Shown: positions 32,916 through 32,941 of the stretch, in pieces
Position numbering within the stretch: position 1 is the stretch's first letter
How the letters are laid out: every line of letters starts with the position of its first letter
Assembly: GCA_003022385.1 (NCBI GenBank)
Contig: PYGV01000024.1
Coordinates: forward strand, 1-32,941
Origin: a filamentous cyanobacterium CCP3
GTDB lineage: Bacteria; Cyanobacteriota; Cyanobacteriia; Phormidesmidales; Phormidesmidaceae
Direction: 5' to 3'
Length of the DNA stretch: 32,941 nucleotides
Translations under genes and position numbers: made by a program
Notes under the pieces: generated by a model
Database searches by the model: none
Told to the model about the DNA's origin: nothing
The model's input: only the letters and a program-made list of their open reading frames with translations

Positions 32916-32941
32916 GCGAGTGGGAGGGTAGATAGGTGGAT

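Overview
The window looks like a filamentous-type cyanobacterial chromosome (Leptolyngbya/Nodosilinea-like by general feel; genus not provable here). The octamer GCGATCGC (HIP1) recurs in most genes, and several short palindromic repeats are of kinds common in cyanobacteria. The gene content also fits: WD40 caspases, a geranylgeranyl reductase-like flavoprotein and an RMD1/DUF155 protein.

Layout. (1) 55-8304: two large divergent paralogues, each with a caspase-like protease domain, a STAND-type NTPase, a membrane segment and a WD40-type C-terminus. They share a 162-bp intergenic region. One carries about a dozen WD40 repeats; the other ends in a short, degenerate, AT-rich version. (2) 8305-12660: an accessory block with no HIP1 octamer between 8237 and 12799. 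It holds a MITE-like repeat, a gene remnant, an HNH nuclease gene broken by an internal deletion, an intact OLD-type ATPase-Toprim gene, an antitoxin whose PIN toxin has lost its middle, an XRE regulator, a small unknown gene with a strong promoter, and a frameshifted small reading frame. (3) 12722-15619: PhzF, RMD1-family and membrane-protein genes on the minus strand, with repeats between them. (4) 15729-22259: a GH1 glucosidase and a Tat-exported GH10 xylanase flank an accessory cassette (intact antitoxin/PIN pair, YaaW-like membrane protein, AT-rich serine hydrolase, PD-(D/E)XK protein). (5) 22261-29081: mostly metabolic or housekeeping genes (glutathionyl-hydroquinone reductase, GNAT, DinB, 2OG-Fe(II) oxygenase, GDPD, glycosyltransferase, FAD reductase). 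(6) 29304-32915: a tightly coupled five-gene operon for an ECF-type nickel/cobalt importer: lipoprotein, accessory subunit, CbiM, CbiQ, CbiO.

How it fits together. The left third resembles a defence or conflict island in turnover. The caspase-STAND-WD40 pair and the OLD nuclease are intact candidate immune or cell-death modules, while the HNH and PIN genes beside them have each lost their catalytic core. The best candidates for an undescribed system are the divergent caspase pair and the YaaW-like/serine-hydrolase gene pair at 17889-19769. All functions are inferred from motifs read by eye; no database search was run.
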